This document shows positions 1 to 12,100 of a stretch of DNA of 64,000 nucleotides, piece after piece. Source of the DNA: Temnothorax longispinosus. Its lineage: Eukaryota > Arthropoda > Insecta > Hymenoptera > Formicidae. The notes beneath the pieces are model-generated. The model saw only the letters and a program-made list of their open reading frames with translations. It had not been told where the DNA came from and did not search any database. Position 1 is the stretch's first letter, and each line of letters opens with the position of its first letter. The DNA is taken from positions 14,198,001 to 14,262,000 of the forward strand of contig NC_092360.1 of the NCBI RefSeq assembly GCF_030848805.1, read 5' to 3'. A program made the position numbers and the translations under genes.

Positions 1-3000
1 ATTTTTTCTTGGCAAGAAATTAATGATCTTAAATAACAATCTTGTAAATAAGATTTGCCGTTTAAAATTTGCCGTAATACCATTTTTCAGTGCGTATGCA
101 GAAAAAAAATAATTAGAGATATATTAAATACATCAATTGTGTTTGCTATGAGATAATGAACAAAAGGTGAATTGTTCATAGAATTCTAAAAGGAGATATC
201 CTACCTGCCGTATGTTGCAATTACGACTTTATATCACTTAAGACTTAAGGGAATGTCGATCAAAAATATGCGCGCTTAATATGGAAATTAATATTAAATC
301 TAACTTGTGAATTCACTTAATTTAGGCATAAAATGGCCCGAATCTGTGTCGCTGGGAAATATGTCATAACGATTTATCATAATAATATACCTAATAATAA
401 AATTATAAAACGTTATAATAAATATAAAATATGTTTTCCAAAAAATATTTGGATAATAACATAATAGTTTCTTTAGCACATTACGCAATAGAGAAAAGAT
501 TATAGAAGATTGTGTACAGCGCACTTGTGCAATGGGCATTTTGACAGAATTGGAAGTTTCGAGAGAATTTGTATAAATAATTTTTATAAATAATTTAAAT
601 TATAAAAAAATGTTAAATTGGTTCGTCCTTTTAATGACACAAATTCAGGTCAAACTAACGATCTAATGACTAGATATTAAGCAAAAGTTATCGTTTCCCC
701 ATAAATTGAGAATGAACGTACATGTATACTTTAAGGTGACATTAGGCAATTTTGGATTGACCAATTCGCAATTATGATCGTTGATATTAATCATAAATCT
801 CGACGCGAAACAGATACGTTTTCGCTTTCGCTGCGTTGACTCCTAAATTCGGTTACGACCTATAGTTTAAATCTAAGTAACGTACAGATACGCATATAAT
901 TGTATATACACACATGATCATCTTTTTATGTACAGTATCGTTAACTACAGAATGTCATCAATGTCGTCGAACGCGAGGAGAAAAGTAGTGATAAAAGATT
1001 ATAGCAGATCGAAATAGTGATAATAAATACAGCATTAACAATCGGAAAATGTTTTGCTTGATTATAGAAACAGTTCTGTATCGTTGTGTCACATCGTATG
1101 TTCACATCGACATTCTTGGCGAATATACTGCGAACATATTGTGTCTGTTACAAAAATCGTACAAAATAGCGTGATAGAAAATTCATCGAGGATATGACGC
1201 TATTTAAGAGACGAAAAATGAATGGGGCTGAATTCGAGTATATTAACAAAGATTGAAAGGATAGGAATTTATGAACACGAATGACGATCATAGAATTGCG
1301 ATATAACGCTATAAATATTGACAATGTAACACGCACGCCGCTTAAGATGGTACAGTATACTTAGTCTTACCGTTAATAATTGATTTACGATAACGCGCAT
1401 GTGTAATCGTCGAGTTGGTATACTTATAGAAAATTGCCACGAGCTTGCAGCGCAACTAGATCTCGTTTGAATATTCGTGAATTATTAATAATTGAATTAT
1501 TAATAACTGAATAATATTGGACGAAGACAGTCAAATATTTATAAAATGGCAAGTAAACAGTGACGGATTTTACGGATTGGTCACTTGTAAATTTGTAAAA
1601 ATGTTAAAAAAGATGGTGTGTTAATAACAACAAGTTTTCGGCGCATGTTCGCGTATTACTTTTTTCATCTAAATCTATATTATCATATTAATATACATTA
1701 TCTATAAAAAGTTTTAAAAACATTTCTTGATGAAAAGCGTAAGTTTAAGTTTGCAAGGGCATATGCAAGGGCATTCAATAATAAAAAGGACTCAATAAGT
1801 CAAGTTATTGATAATAAATACATATATAAAAGGTATATAATAAAAACATTGATTGGGGAAAACGTATATGGATAAAATGGATAATTGCACTTCATGAATA
1901 ACTCGTGGTATGAGTTAATTAATTATCTTAATAATATATCGAGATAAGTATTCTTTACGATGATCTGATTTGCGCAGAGCTCGTATAATTTGTCATTTCG
2001 ATCAATAAATGATACTTTCTTTGTTACGCGATCTGTCTGTACACTTTGTCCTAACAATAAGTGCATTTCGTATCTGCTTGTCATTTTCTACTTCATGTGC
2101 CGCAAGAGAAAAACGCAATTAAAATACGAATTTCGTAAGAATATACGTGACTTGAAAAAGAGCAATATAAAAAAGAAAATTAAAATTATCTTGAGCTGCG
2201 CGATAATGTACATTTGCATGAAAAATGCAACGGAAAGTATTCTTGTCAATGAGAGAACGACTGACTATTTTTATTAGTATTGATTATTTTATTGATCTTG
2301 AGAATAAATGAGAGCGGATATGGAATTCTTATTAAAGAGACCAAATAGGAATAAAAAAAAAAAAAAAAATTTGAAGATCTTATTTCGTCACGTGTTATCG
2401 CTGCGAAAAATCGTGAAATGAGATCGTGGTTTGGAATACATTCCGATTTGCATGCAATTTTTCTCTCAGGCTGCGAAGTCTTGACTCAGTGAATGAAATT
2501 CGAAACAGTCCGTTTTGTTTCTCTTGTTCGATCGTGTCATCGCAATTTCCCGGTATTTCGTCATGCCATAGGCAATGTTTACGTACCCAGGAGAAACGAA
2601 CTCTTGGTCCCTATATAACTGTTCGGAAACACATGTTTTCTTTTTTCGAATTTATCTGAGCAAATATTTGTCTAAACATAAAAATATAAAATAAACATAA
2701 AAAGAAATGAAACTTATTATGGCATATTATAGCAGAACCGTAATCTCTGTCGATTAGTATAAAGATCATTAAAAATTATGAATTTATATAATTATGAATA
2801 TTACGGGTTAATGAGAGAAATATATGATCTCGCGACAAACAGCGACGCACGGGTTAAGAACACATCTGTGACATTCAATATTCCATTATTTTATCTGATA
2901 ATATTTCATAGTTTATGAATTTTGCATTCAATACATTTCCGCTATATTTGATCAAAGGCACGGCATGCTACATGTACATTTATTAATCACGTTAATTAAT

Positions 3001-3551
3001 GCCGAACCCAATTCGTTCTGCGAAAAGCCAACTTTGTCAATTTTTGACAATAATAATTTTATTTTTGTGGCATTCAGATGTACTTTGAGACATCCGTGAC
3101 CATATTTCATGGCTAAATTTATAATATTAGTAATTTATGAATTAAATTGTATTAATAAATGCTGAGGGAAAGTAAACGCCCATTTTCGTAAATCTGCGTA
3201 ATATATACCTACGTATAGCACGTTATAATCCGCAAGAATAATTTATGACCACAATATGTTAAGTGTTTTCAGCATGTTTCTTATTTGCAGCCAAATTTTA
3301 TGAAAAAGCATACGAGATTATTGCAATCTTTACTTCAATCGTTATATCGTGCGTAGCTCCATATATTTGGACAATTTTTCACAGATTATACTCACGTGCG
3401 TCACAGGAAAAACGAAAAAAGCGATTATTGTTTACTTTATGGAATTAATATATCAAATACATGAAACTTGAGTTTCACGGTTGAGCCGTGTCATTTTGCC
3501 AAAATTTTCGACTTTTTTTATTTTCCTCGCCTCGATTGACCATCTTCGCGA
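1..3551. other. AT-rich noncoding stretch downstream of the RasGEF1-like gene
   Basis: No gene recognised. The short open frames on both strands show no family resemblance. A run of 17 adenines lies at about 2349-2368. The last exon or 3' UTR of the minus-strand gene may fall here; an alternative acceptor near 826 would give a short hydrophilic tail beginning KSQRSESEN before a stop. Confidence 0.5.
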
Positions 3552-3627
3552 TTAATTCTCCATCCTCTTAAGTACGTGCACGACGATCCTTACGATATAT
3601 CTTTCGAACTTATCGCGCAGGCTTACT
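3552..3627 (-). CDS. Weak candidate for the terminal RasGEF1-like exon
   Basis: Joining the phase-2 donor of exon 9 to an acceptor at 3628-3629 (gttcctgtag|AGTAAG) completes a Lys codon and gives KVSLRDKFERYIVRIV followed by HVLKRMEN and a TAA stop. The first residues could align with the R-S-S-L-L ending of vertebrate RASGEF1B, and an AATAAA lies about 30 bases beyond the stop. The acceptor's pyrimidine tract is only moderate. Other short frames with the right phase also exist (for example acceptors near 826 and 1145), so this may be chance. The true last exon could also lie outside the window. Confidence 0.2.
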
Positions 3628-4196
3628 CTACAGGAACGACCCTATTTCTCACATCTAGGAGTCTGTCAGCGTATATCAAAAGGACTATGTACAAAAAGTT
3701 GAACGCGCCGATCGCATCTCTTTCGAGCGGATCCGAGAATTTCCGGGTCATATCCGGAATTGTTCGGAAATATAAAGAGAGTCGTGATTCGGTTTCCACT
3801 CGAGAGAAAAGATATCGGCGAGTTAAAGGCTTAGGAACTATACTTACGGCTACGCGACATTGTCGAGCGAATTTCATAGTCGTCCTTAACTCTATATATA
3901 TTTATGCGCCATATTAACTATATATGAAGACTTTTGGTCATTAAGATGATCGAAGTTTCAAATTCGATGTTTTCAATCCTTGAATATTCATCTTAATCGA
4001 TCGATCAGTACAATCTCATTTATTGACAATTAGCATTTTAATATTGATTATCATCTAGATGCTATCAATTGATTAGCATATCTTGTTGACTGTAAATTTT
4101 TAATAAAATTAATCACGGTTGTACTGCATAAACAATGTTTTTTCATCGATAATACGTTTCAGTAATCCGACATTTCCAAACGAAATAGGTTGACTA

Positions 4197-4467
4197 TTAA
4201 CTCTTCGTGTGCAACGTCGGGTCATCCGTGCCCTGGCGAAAGTGACTGTCCTGTATGTCAAGTGTCTGTTTATATAAATATATTGTTTAAACAAATGAAA
4301 AAATCGGCAATATAGCGATTGATCCTTAAAGTAGGATAGTTAATAAGGTAACATGAATTTTTTCAGATTTTTTTGAACACTTTAAAGTATTTTTTAGGCG
4401 TCGGAAATGAGTGACCCGACGTTGCACGTTACAGGTGCCGAAAAAGACGTTGCACGCAAAGGGTTAA
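4197..4467. mobile_element. piggyBac-like MITE, TTAA-flanked
   Basis: The element is 271 bp including TTAA at both ends. The left end reads TTAACTCTTCGTGTGCAACG and the right end, read inward on the other strand, TTAACCCTTTGCGTGCAACG, so the termini are inverted repeats matching at 17 of 20 positions. A second copy of the GTGCAACGTCGGGTCA motif lies inside the right end, forming a subterminal repeat. TTAA target duplication with TTAACCC-type termini is the hallmark of piggyBac elements. There is no transposase frame, so this is a nonautonomous copy. Confidence 0.75.
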
Positions 4468-5122
4468 AATCAGCATCAAGAGTGTAATATTTTCCAATTA
4501 ACTTTCTTTCTTTCTCTTTCTCCTTTTTCTTTTCTCTTTCTCAAATATGACACATAATAAAAAGAACGTAATAGAAAAGTTAATGATCGATTAGATAATA
4601 TTCTTGATAATGCCAAATTGTCGTTGAGAGTTGTTTTTGACGATACATAAATTCGCAAGACAGAAGTACCTAATTTCACGTAAGTTGCCCCAGTAATACT
4701 TTAGTCCGCTGTTGCTTCCTCACTTATTCTTCATTTTCTTCTCATTATCTTTGCGCATAAACTAGCTACGATTACGAATATATTAATATTTATAATTGTA
4801 TCTTCCTATATATTTAATCATATCAATATCGTTCCCATTCAGCATGTTTCGGCATAGCTCGCTTTCACTGGGCATTCATCTCAGACCTTTAACATATAAT
4901 TGTAGAAAAATCATTATTTCTTGCTCATATTATACGTGTGCGAGTTTTTTTAAATTGTTTTGCAATTAAATATATATGTTATGAATATATAACTGTTATA
5001 TAATTTCTGTAGATTTATTCTCTCTTACATGGTAATATAATTCTATTAAATTAACTTATTGTGTGATTAAATACCATTTGTATAAAATATCATTGTTTTA
5101 AGTTCTGGAATTATACATTGTA

Positions 5123-5813
5123 TTAAGGAGGTATTCTTGTCTAGAGTGCTGTTTTGGAGGTGATTTTTTGATAGAATAAATTTAAAATTGTTCAAGTTTT
5201 TTTTCTAAAATTTTTACACATATTTATTGTTGCTTTAAAAACATGATAAATTTTGTAGAAAAAATTCAACATGTAATTTTGTACGCTCGGGCACAATGGC
5301 GCGTGGAAAAAACCCCTGATTGGTAACCAGTGTTGCGGACGTTGTATGTATGTAAAAAAAGCAAACATATTCTTAATCTGTATGAGTGTTGTAAGGGTTG
5401 GTAGCAGATTCGGCCAGAAAAAATTTTTTTTACAAAATAGCGACATGCTAAATGTTGATTGTCGATTTTTCCTACGTTTTTTCCCCTTCAGCAAGTTATA
5501 AAAAAAGAAAAAAGAATTATTTTGACCCAATTCTGCTACCAACCCTCATACAGATTAAGAATGTTTTTTTTTTTTCAGATACATACAACGTCTGCAACAC
5601 TGGTTGCCAATCAGGGGTTTTTCCGCGCACCATTGTGCCCGAGCGTGCAAAACCACACGTTAAAATTTTTTTCTACAAAATTTATACATATTTTTGAAGC
5701 AACAATAAATATGTGTAAAAAATTTCAGAAAGAAAACTCGACCCAATTTGAAATTCATTTTATCTTAAAAAATCACCTCCAAAACAGCACTCTGGACAAG
5801 AATACTCCCTTAA
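5123..5813. mobile_element. Foldback element with ~300-bp inverted arms, TTAA at both ends
   Basis: The left arm (about 5123-5430) and right arm (about 5510-5813) are near-mirror copies. The left end reads TTAAGGAGGTATTCTTGTCT; the right end, read inward, TTAAGGGAGTATTCTTGTCC. Shared internal blocks include the GGTAACCAGTGTTGC / GGCAACCAGTGTTGC pair and GTGCCCGAGCG. Between the arms is a short unpaired centre. Arms this long could form a stable hairpin in DNA or in an intronic transcript. The overlapping open frames of about 115-130 codons here are products of the inverted arms, not genes. Class is uncertain; TTAA ends are compatible with a piggyBac-type or a TTAA-targeting MITE. Confidence 0.7.
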
Positions 5814-5959
5814 AACAAGCTCTTGATGTACATATTGATGTTGTCTAGAGAAAGTCGATAAAATTTTATTACATTAGGTTAGACAGCGGAAATTTAATTT
5901 TACTAAAATAGATTATAACAAAATTTTGCTGACTAATAGTTTCTCAATTACAATCTTTG

Positions 5960-6003
5960 TGCGCGCGCGCGCACACACACGCACGCACGCACGCACGCAC
6001 ACA
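5960..6003. repeat. (GC)n/(CA)n/(CGCA)n microsatellite
   Basis: Alternating purine-pyrimidine run: GC dinucleotides, then CA, then CGCA tetranucleotides. It sits just beyond the donor of exon 9 on the intron side. Alternating GC/CA tracts can adopt Z-DNA. Confidence 0.9.
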
Positions 6004-6076
6004 TTTTTTTCAAAAAATAATAACAATTATATTATAGCAAGAATATTACGTCTCAATAATGTGATGCAATACTCAC

Positions 6077-6149
6077 TTTAAAGCTTTATAACGTTCCTTC
6101 TCCGGATTGTTATCGGGCGGCTCGCATTCGAAAGATGCTAATGCAAGTG
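6077..6149 (-). CDS. RasGEF1-like, exon 9 (near C-terminus)
   Basis: 73 bp, completing a split Thr codon and ending in phase 2 (AA|GTGAGT at 6071-6076). Acceptor tctttacag|CACTTG. The peptide TLALASFECEPPDNNPEKER then YKAL matches the C-terminal LYLASYESEGPENHIEKDRW-type ending of vertebrate RASGEF1 proteins, which stop about ten residues later. The strong donor shows that one more exon follows at lower coordinates. Confidence 0.93.
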
Positions 6150-9100
6150 CTGTAAAGAAAATAAATATTTAAAATCGAACAATTTCGTGTCTTTATATTT
6201 TCACTACGGAATAGAATGGATATCGCTTACTGTTTTCCGTGAGTACGGGGCTCGCTTGGAGGAAGGCAATAACGCGCGGATTTTTCTCGAATGGACAGGC
6301 AACTTGTTTCCACGCGATAAATTCAGTCACCTGTTTCGCTAGTTGCCAGAACTTTTCGAAGTTAATGTGACCGTTTGGCAGTCTGAAACGCATAATTGAT
6401 CTTAAGCATCAGGAAATTATAATTAATTCTATGATACAAATTAACTATAATTTACATATTTTAAATAATTAGTTCGTCGAGTTTAAATACGCGTTGTATT
6501 TAACACACTGAATCGATAATCTTGATCTCTAACGATGCCAAAGTTTTTACTGATAGATGCATTCTGAAATGTATTGTCAGTACTGGAAAACTATAATTTA
6601 CGCTACATATACATATATATAGATTTTCAGTATTGTCGGAATACACAAAATTTTTAGTTCTAGATGGATATACATATTCAGCTGAACGCTGATTTCTGAA
6701 ATACTTGTGACAGTTCAAGAAAAAGATTGTAAAGAAAATATTTATCTATTTCATACAAGCTACAACATGTGGTCTAAAAAAATTGAACATCTTTTTTCAT
6801 AAAAAACTCGCTTTGATTTTTTAAAATAGTACTTTATATATGTATATATATATATAAATATTTTTTTTAATAATATTATAAGGGACATTAAAACGAATTC
6901 AATGCATTTGAGAAATGCCACTTTTATTAATACTTAATGTCAAGGTTGCATTACTTAAAATAGCAATATTTATTCTATTATTTTATTTAACCTCTTATTA
7001 TAAAAATATAAACATTGAACATTGTTTGAAAATAATTTTTGCGTTATGAACACATAATGTTAACGTAAAAGATTATCAGTATTTTCTAAATTTTTTTCCG
7101 AAATGGATATTTTTAAATATCACCATTTTTAACTAATACGATTTTTTTCATAATGTTGTTGAGAATATTATTGAAACAGACTCAACACTAGAGACAATAT
7201 CATTTTTATTTACAATAATAAAGAAAAATTATAACCTATGTAAGCAAATGTTCAAACTATATGTCTTCTTCTGCAATAAAAAGTTCTACTTTTTTCAATG
7301 GATTATATTATAAAATTATATAAATAGATCGTTCGATCGTATCGTACGTTTGACATTACTTACTTGTTACTGCAACCCTCATTGAGGAAATATAGGTCCT
7401 TGACGAGGAGGCTAAAGAAGGGCACTACAATTCGCTGGCGTTCATCTGTAGCGCCAGCACTACGCCACATTGCAGCCTTCAACGTGCTACGATAGCTACT
7501 GAAATTGCTGCTTGGGTCCATTTGATGCTCCAAAATTGAAAACTTGGCAGATTGTATCTTTGACCACTGAAATTTATAAAAATAAATCGTAGATTGATTT
7601 ATAAAATAAAAAATTAAAATTGTATAAAATTGTCTGTTAGAATTGTACAAAAATAGTCATAGAGAGATAGATTCAAATAAAATAAAAATTTCATATTTCC
7701 TAATATATGTATGTTATTTCATGTTTATAAAGTTTCGATAAATATGAAAAAGTAAAAAAGAAATTATAAATTATAAGCTGTATTTATATACATGAACAAT
7801 CTTTGCAGTAGTATACAGAGAACTATAAAGAGTGAAAAAGTTTATGTATGGAAAGTACATTTTTAGCATTTAAATTGCATTAAATTGTATTAATTATTAT
7901 CCTATTATTGTCGTCTCGTATCACATTGTTGTCTGTAGTATTTTTAAGTCTATAAATAATATTAATTATTTTATATAAATTTATAAAAGATAACATTCAG
8001 AGATATTTACGCCACTCACGTTTAATTTACAAATTTCACGACCTAACGATTAATATTTCTGACCGACATTCTTTATATTATAATATTTAGTCAGAGATAG
8101 TCGTAACAGATTAAAATTGAAAGAGATATTTTGGTGTATAAAACATAAAACATAAACATTTATATATAATAAAATAATATCCATTATATATAGAGATGGT
8201 AATATAGAGAGTGTAATAATTATAAAATCAAAATTGAGTATACTTTTATTACGTAGTACTGTAGGATATTTTGATTCTAGACCGAGGTTAGCCAAACGTA
8301 TGCCAGCTGTTTACACGAGTATAGATAATTATTGAGTCAGCGATGTCTATTGTCTACGTGTCCTTATTTATTTATTATATCAAATCATTAACGATTTGAG
8401 AGAGGATCTGTGAAGTCATTTTCGTGCGGTGAAAGAGAAAGGAAGCTGAGACCGACGTGCATGCACTGTACGAAGTAGTTGTGCGAATCTTGTCAAATCT
8501 GTGTGAGATACAATTATTATATTATAATTATATATTATTAATAAATACACTGACACACACTGCAGTACTTTTATTCCATCGATTTACGTTCTTTAATCTA
8601 ATCCTGATGCGGAGTATATAGGCTTTGTTCGTTTAAAGGTGCTAAAGATAGTCGATGGATAATATTTGCATCTTATTCAAGCCTCAGAGATTAAGAAACG
8701 ATTGAAATGCTTCTATATACCTTCTAGTATTCTGATAATTTCTTAATTTTTCATTTCTTTTATCTTTCGGTTTTTTGGTTTTCAAAATATTACGATATAT
8801 AAATTATATCTGGATGTAAGCTTTTCGTGCATTCGTTTTTAATAAAGAATAAACATTTTTTAAATATAAAAATCTATCTTTAGTTACATTTCTTCTTTTA
8901 AAATGAATTTTCGAAATGCATAAAAATTACTGTGAATTATCCATTCTATAAATAATTTTCTATTTTGCACAAAATCTTGTTTTGTCTGCCGAGACTTTGA
9001 CTTTTGACCCTGTCTCACAGATAGACTCTTGATCTCCAGAGACTTCCTCTCGCCCGTCGTGAGAGCCATTTTTCTTGGCCCGACTTGATTCGACTCCACC

Positions 9101-12100
9101 GGAAACGCTCGTCTAGAGCAAAAACAGTAGCAATCGGGGACTCCTGCCAGATCCGGTAAATTGAAACTGGTTACGTCGGAAAGGATGTCGGAATACTATC
9201 GCATGAAAGGAACAGAATCTATTTTCCAGAAAAAGATCAGTGAAATAATAGGAATAATAGAACACTGGAGATACAAGTAATAAGGAATTTGTTTCTCGAA
9301 AAAGCTTTTTTCAAAATGTTGTAGTAAGTGAAAATCTGAAGATCGCAAAATTTGATTAATTTATAAATTGTAAGGAAAAACGTATCATTGTGTTGAGATC
9401 AGTTAATTGCTGATGATTTAGGCCCAGTTTCACAAGTGTCGGTTAACTTTTAATCTTAGATTAACTCACTTTTTGTCTCTTTTTAAGGGGGACGTTAGAA
9501 GGAGACGAAAAGTGAGTTAATCTAAGATTAACAGTTAACCGACACTTGTAAAACTGGGCCTTATTTGCCTTAGAACATATCATGGAACATATCATAGAAC
9601 ATATGGTTGCTCTTGCAATAGCCTCGTAAATTGGAGCTTCAGTCACGCGTTAGCACAAAAGTAGGGAACGTTAAATTTTCATTATCGAAAATTACCGAAC
9701 AAATCCTCTACACTACTGACATGTTCGTTTATTATAGTTTCAATAATTATTTTGCGCACTTTCTATATAAATCAGTCGGTTCGGTCAAATGAACTGAATT
9801 GTATATAGGCGCTTATATTAAACATTAGTTTGTGTGTGTGCGTGTGCGTGCGTGCGTGCGTGTGTAGCGTGCATATGCGAGAGAGAGAGAGGAGGGGGGT
9901 AAGGAAACGGAGAGAAGTAGAGAGGAGGAAATGAGGAGAAAAGGAAGAAGGGAAAGGTTGGTTAAACTTGTAATTGAAAACGACGAAAAAACTTTCCATG
10001 GTCCGATATTTCTCGTGATTCGATTTGCGGTACGATCGTATTACTAAAAAAAAAGAGGAAGCGCATATTTCTTGCTATAATTTTCTTGCTATGCAGCAAT
10101 TGGCCAATTTCTGTTCTGATTCCAAATAAAAAATAAATATAGTAAAAAATATATGTATAATAAAAAAGTACATAAAATATTATTATAAAGATACATAATT
10201 ATGTAAATATTTTATATTATTATATAAATAGAGTGTATCTAAAACTGTTACATTTACCTTGAATTACAGATTTTTAGATTGATTCTGTGGTCAATTTTTA
10301 TATTAATTAAAATTATTCAGCATTAAATAAATACTTTAACTCTTAACTCAATTTTTTCTTAATTCTTAATTTAAAATTTTGTACAAAATTTGATTTTCTA
10401 CATATCATAGAAATATTTATTTTTGTGCTATTTTTATACTTAATATCTGTTAAAATTTCAAAAAGTTTGTACTCTAATTGTAAGAAATGCAAGTTTTTAT
10501 TACCTTGCTCCACTACTGATAATGGATTCAAAGATATGATTCGCTAATGCGATTATTCGTATTCCAAATTATTTTCCCCTATTCGCACGTGAAAGTTTTT
10601 CGAACAAGTTTTTTCTCGATGCTTTCGAATGAGAAATTCCGCAAAAAATATTGGCTTCAATTATTTTTTCATTTATCACAAAATTTATCATATAAAATTC
10701 ACATTGTCTTTGTTGTTCTATTTTCCCCACACATGACAAGCACGTTTATTTTCTCCGCGCGCCAGTGTCATTTCGTTTTGCATCGAAACGAGTAATATCA
10801 TTTGTCTTCTATATTGGTAAGTTATAAAATTACTTTTTACGGTAAACGGATTCAAATTTGATGATATCGATGAGAAGGAATACGCGAAATTGCGATGACA
10901 GTGACATGAATACTAATGCGAATGCAAGAAACGACATTAGTTTGTGATTGTTCTTCCAATTCCAATCCAAATTTCTCTTTGCAAATTGTTATTGCGATCA
11001 AAGTTTAAAGTCAATCATTCTATGCTTTAATTAGCTTCTAATTAACTTCTCATTAGCTAGGTGATATAATGGATTATAGTAATTATATTTAATTAAAGTT
11101 TTATAATAAATAATTACATATATTACTTTCGTTTATACCGGAATACATATAGTAGAATTCTGATGTTTATTTTAATTCACCGCTATTAGCATAAATCACT
11201 TTTAAATCATGATAAATTATCTTTCAATAAATCATGAATATCACGCAAAAATGATACTCGCAAATATTAAATATATTATTCCTATACTATTACTATTTAA
11301 AACTATTACATTATTTTCTTCCCTTTTATAAATCTCATTAAATTATTATTTAAATTGACTAATGTTTTTCATTTATTTTAAAATTTTAAAAAATTTCAAC
11401 CTGTGTGTTTATTCAGATTAATGTGAATATCAGACATATCTTTTCTTATAATTTTCTATAATAAATTTCTTATTATGGAATCACTAACAATAAGTTATTA
11501 AAGATTTAATTTCTTCTCGTGAAGCAACGCACACATTACCCCATTATTAAGATAAATATTAAATATATGGAAGCTTTCGGAAGCGCTGTCCGAGAGAGCG
11601 TCCCACCGGGAGCTGGACGACTGGATTAAAGGAATTCCTGGATGGAGTGCATCCACGTGGAAATTGAGAATACGTAATAGCGTGAGTTCTCCCCCGTGGA
11701 TGTGTGGAACGCTGGTCGAGCAATTAGCTAATTCCCAACGAGACGAAAGGAACGGCAGTGGCGCGAGGACAACGTTGCCGAGCAACGCCGTTTGACTTGA
11801 AACTTTTTAATTACGGGAATCGCGAGCCACATTTCGTGTCTTTTCTGCGGCGCGGCGTCACGGTCAACCGCGATAGGAAAAATTCAATTCGAGCTAATTC
11901 GATTGCTCTGCCTTCGCTTTCTCTTCGTCAATTGACTACTAACGTCTTCTTCCGCCCGTAGTGGATTGGTTGCAACTTCGTACAACTAATTTTCACTAAT
12001 GTGAATATATGAAAATTAAATTAAATTATCATTCAAAAACTAAAATATCAAAAACTTTAGTGGATTATTCGTGCAAAAGTACGACAAAATCGTTCTTGAT

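Noticed and set aside
3576..3917. 113-codon plus-strand frame overlapping an 84-codon minus-strand frame
   Set aside because: No recognisable domain; likely chance openness in a locally GC-richer patch.
5452..5848. 81- and 129-codon plus-strand frames plus a 116-codon minus-strand frame
   Set aside because: All fall in the inverted arms of the foldback element; their peptides mirror each other because the DNA arms do.
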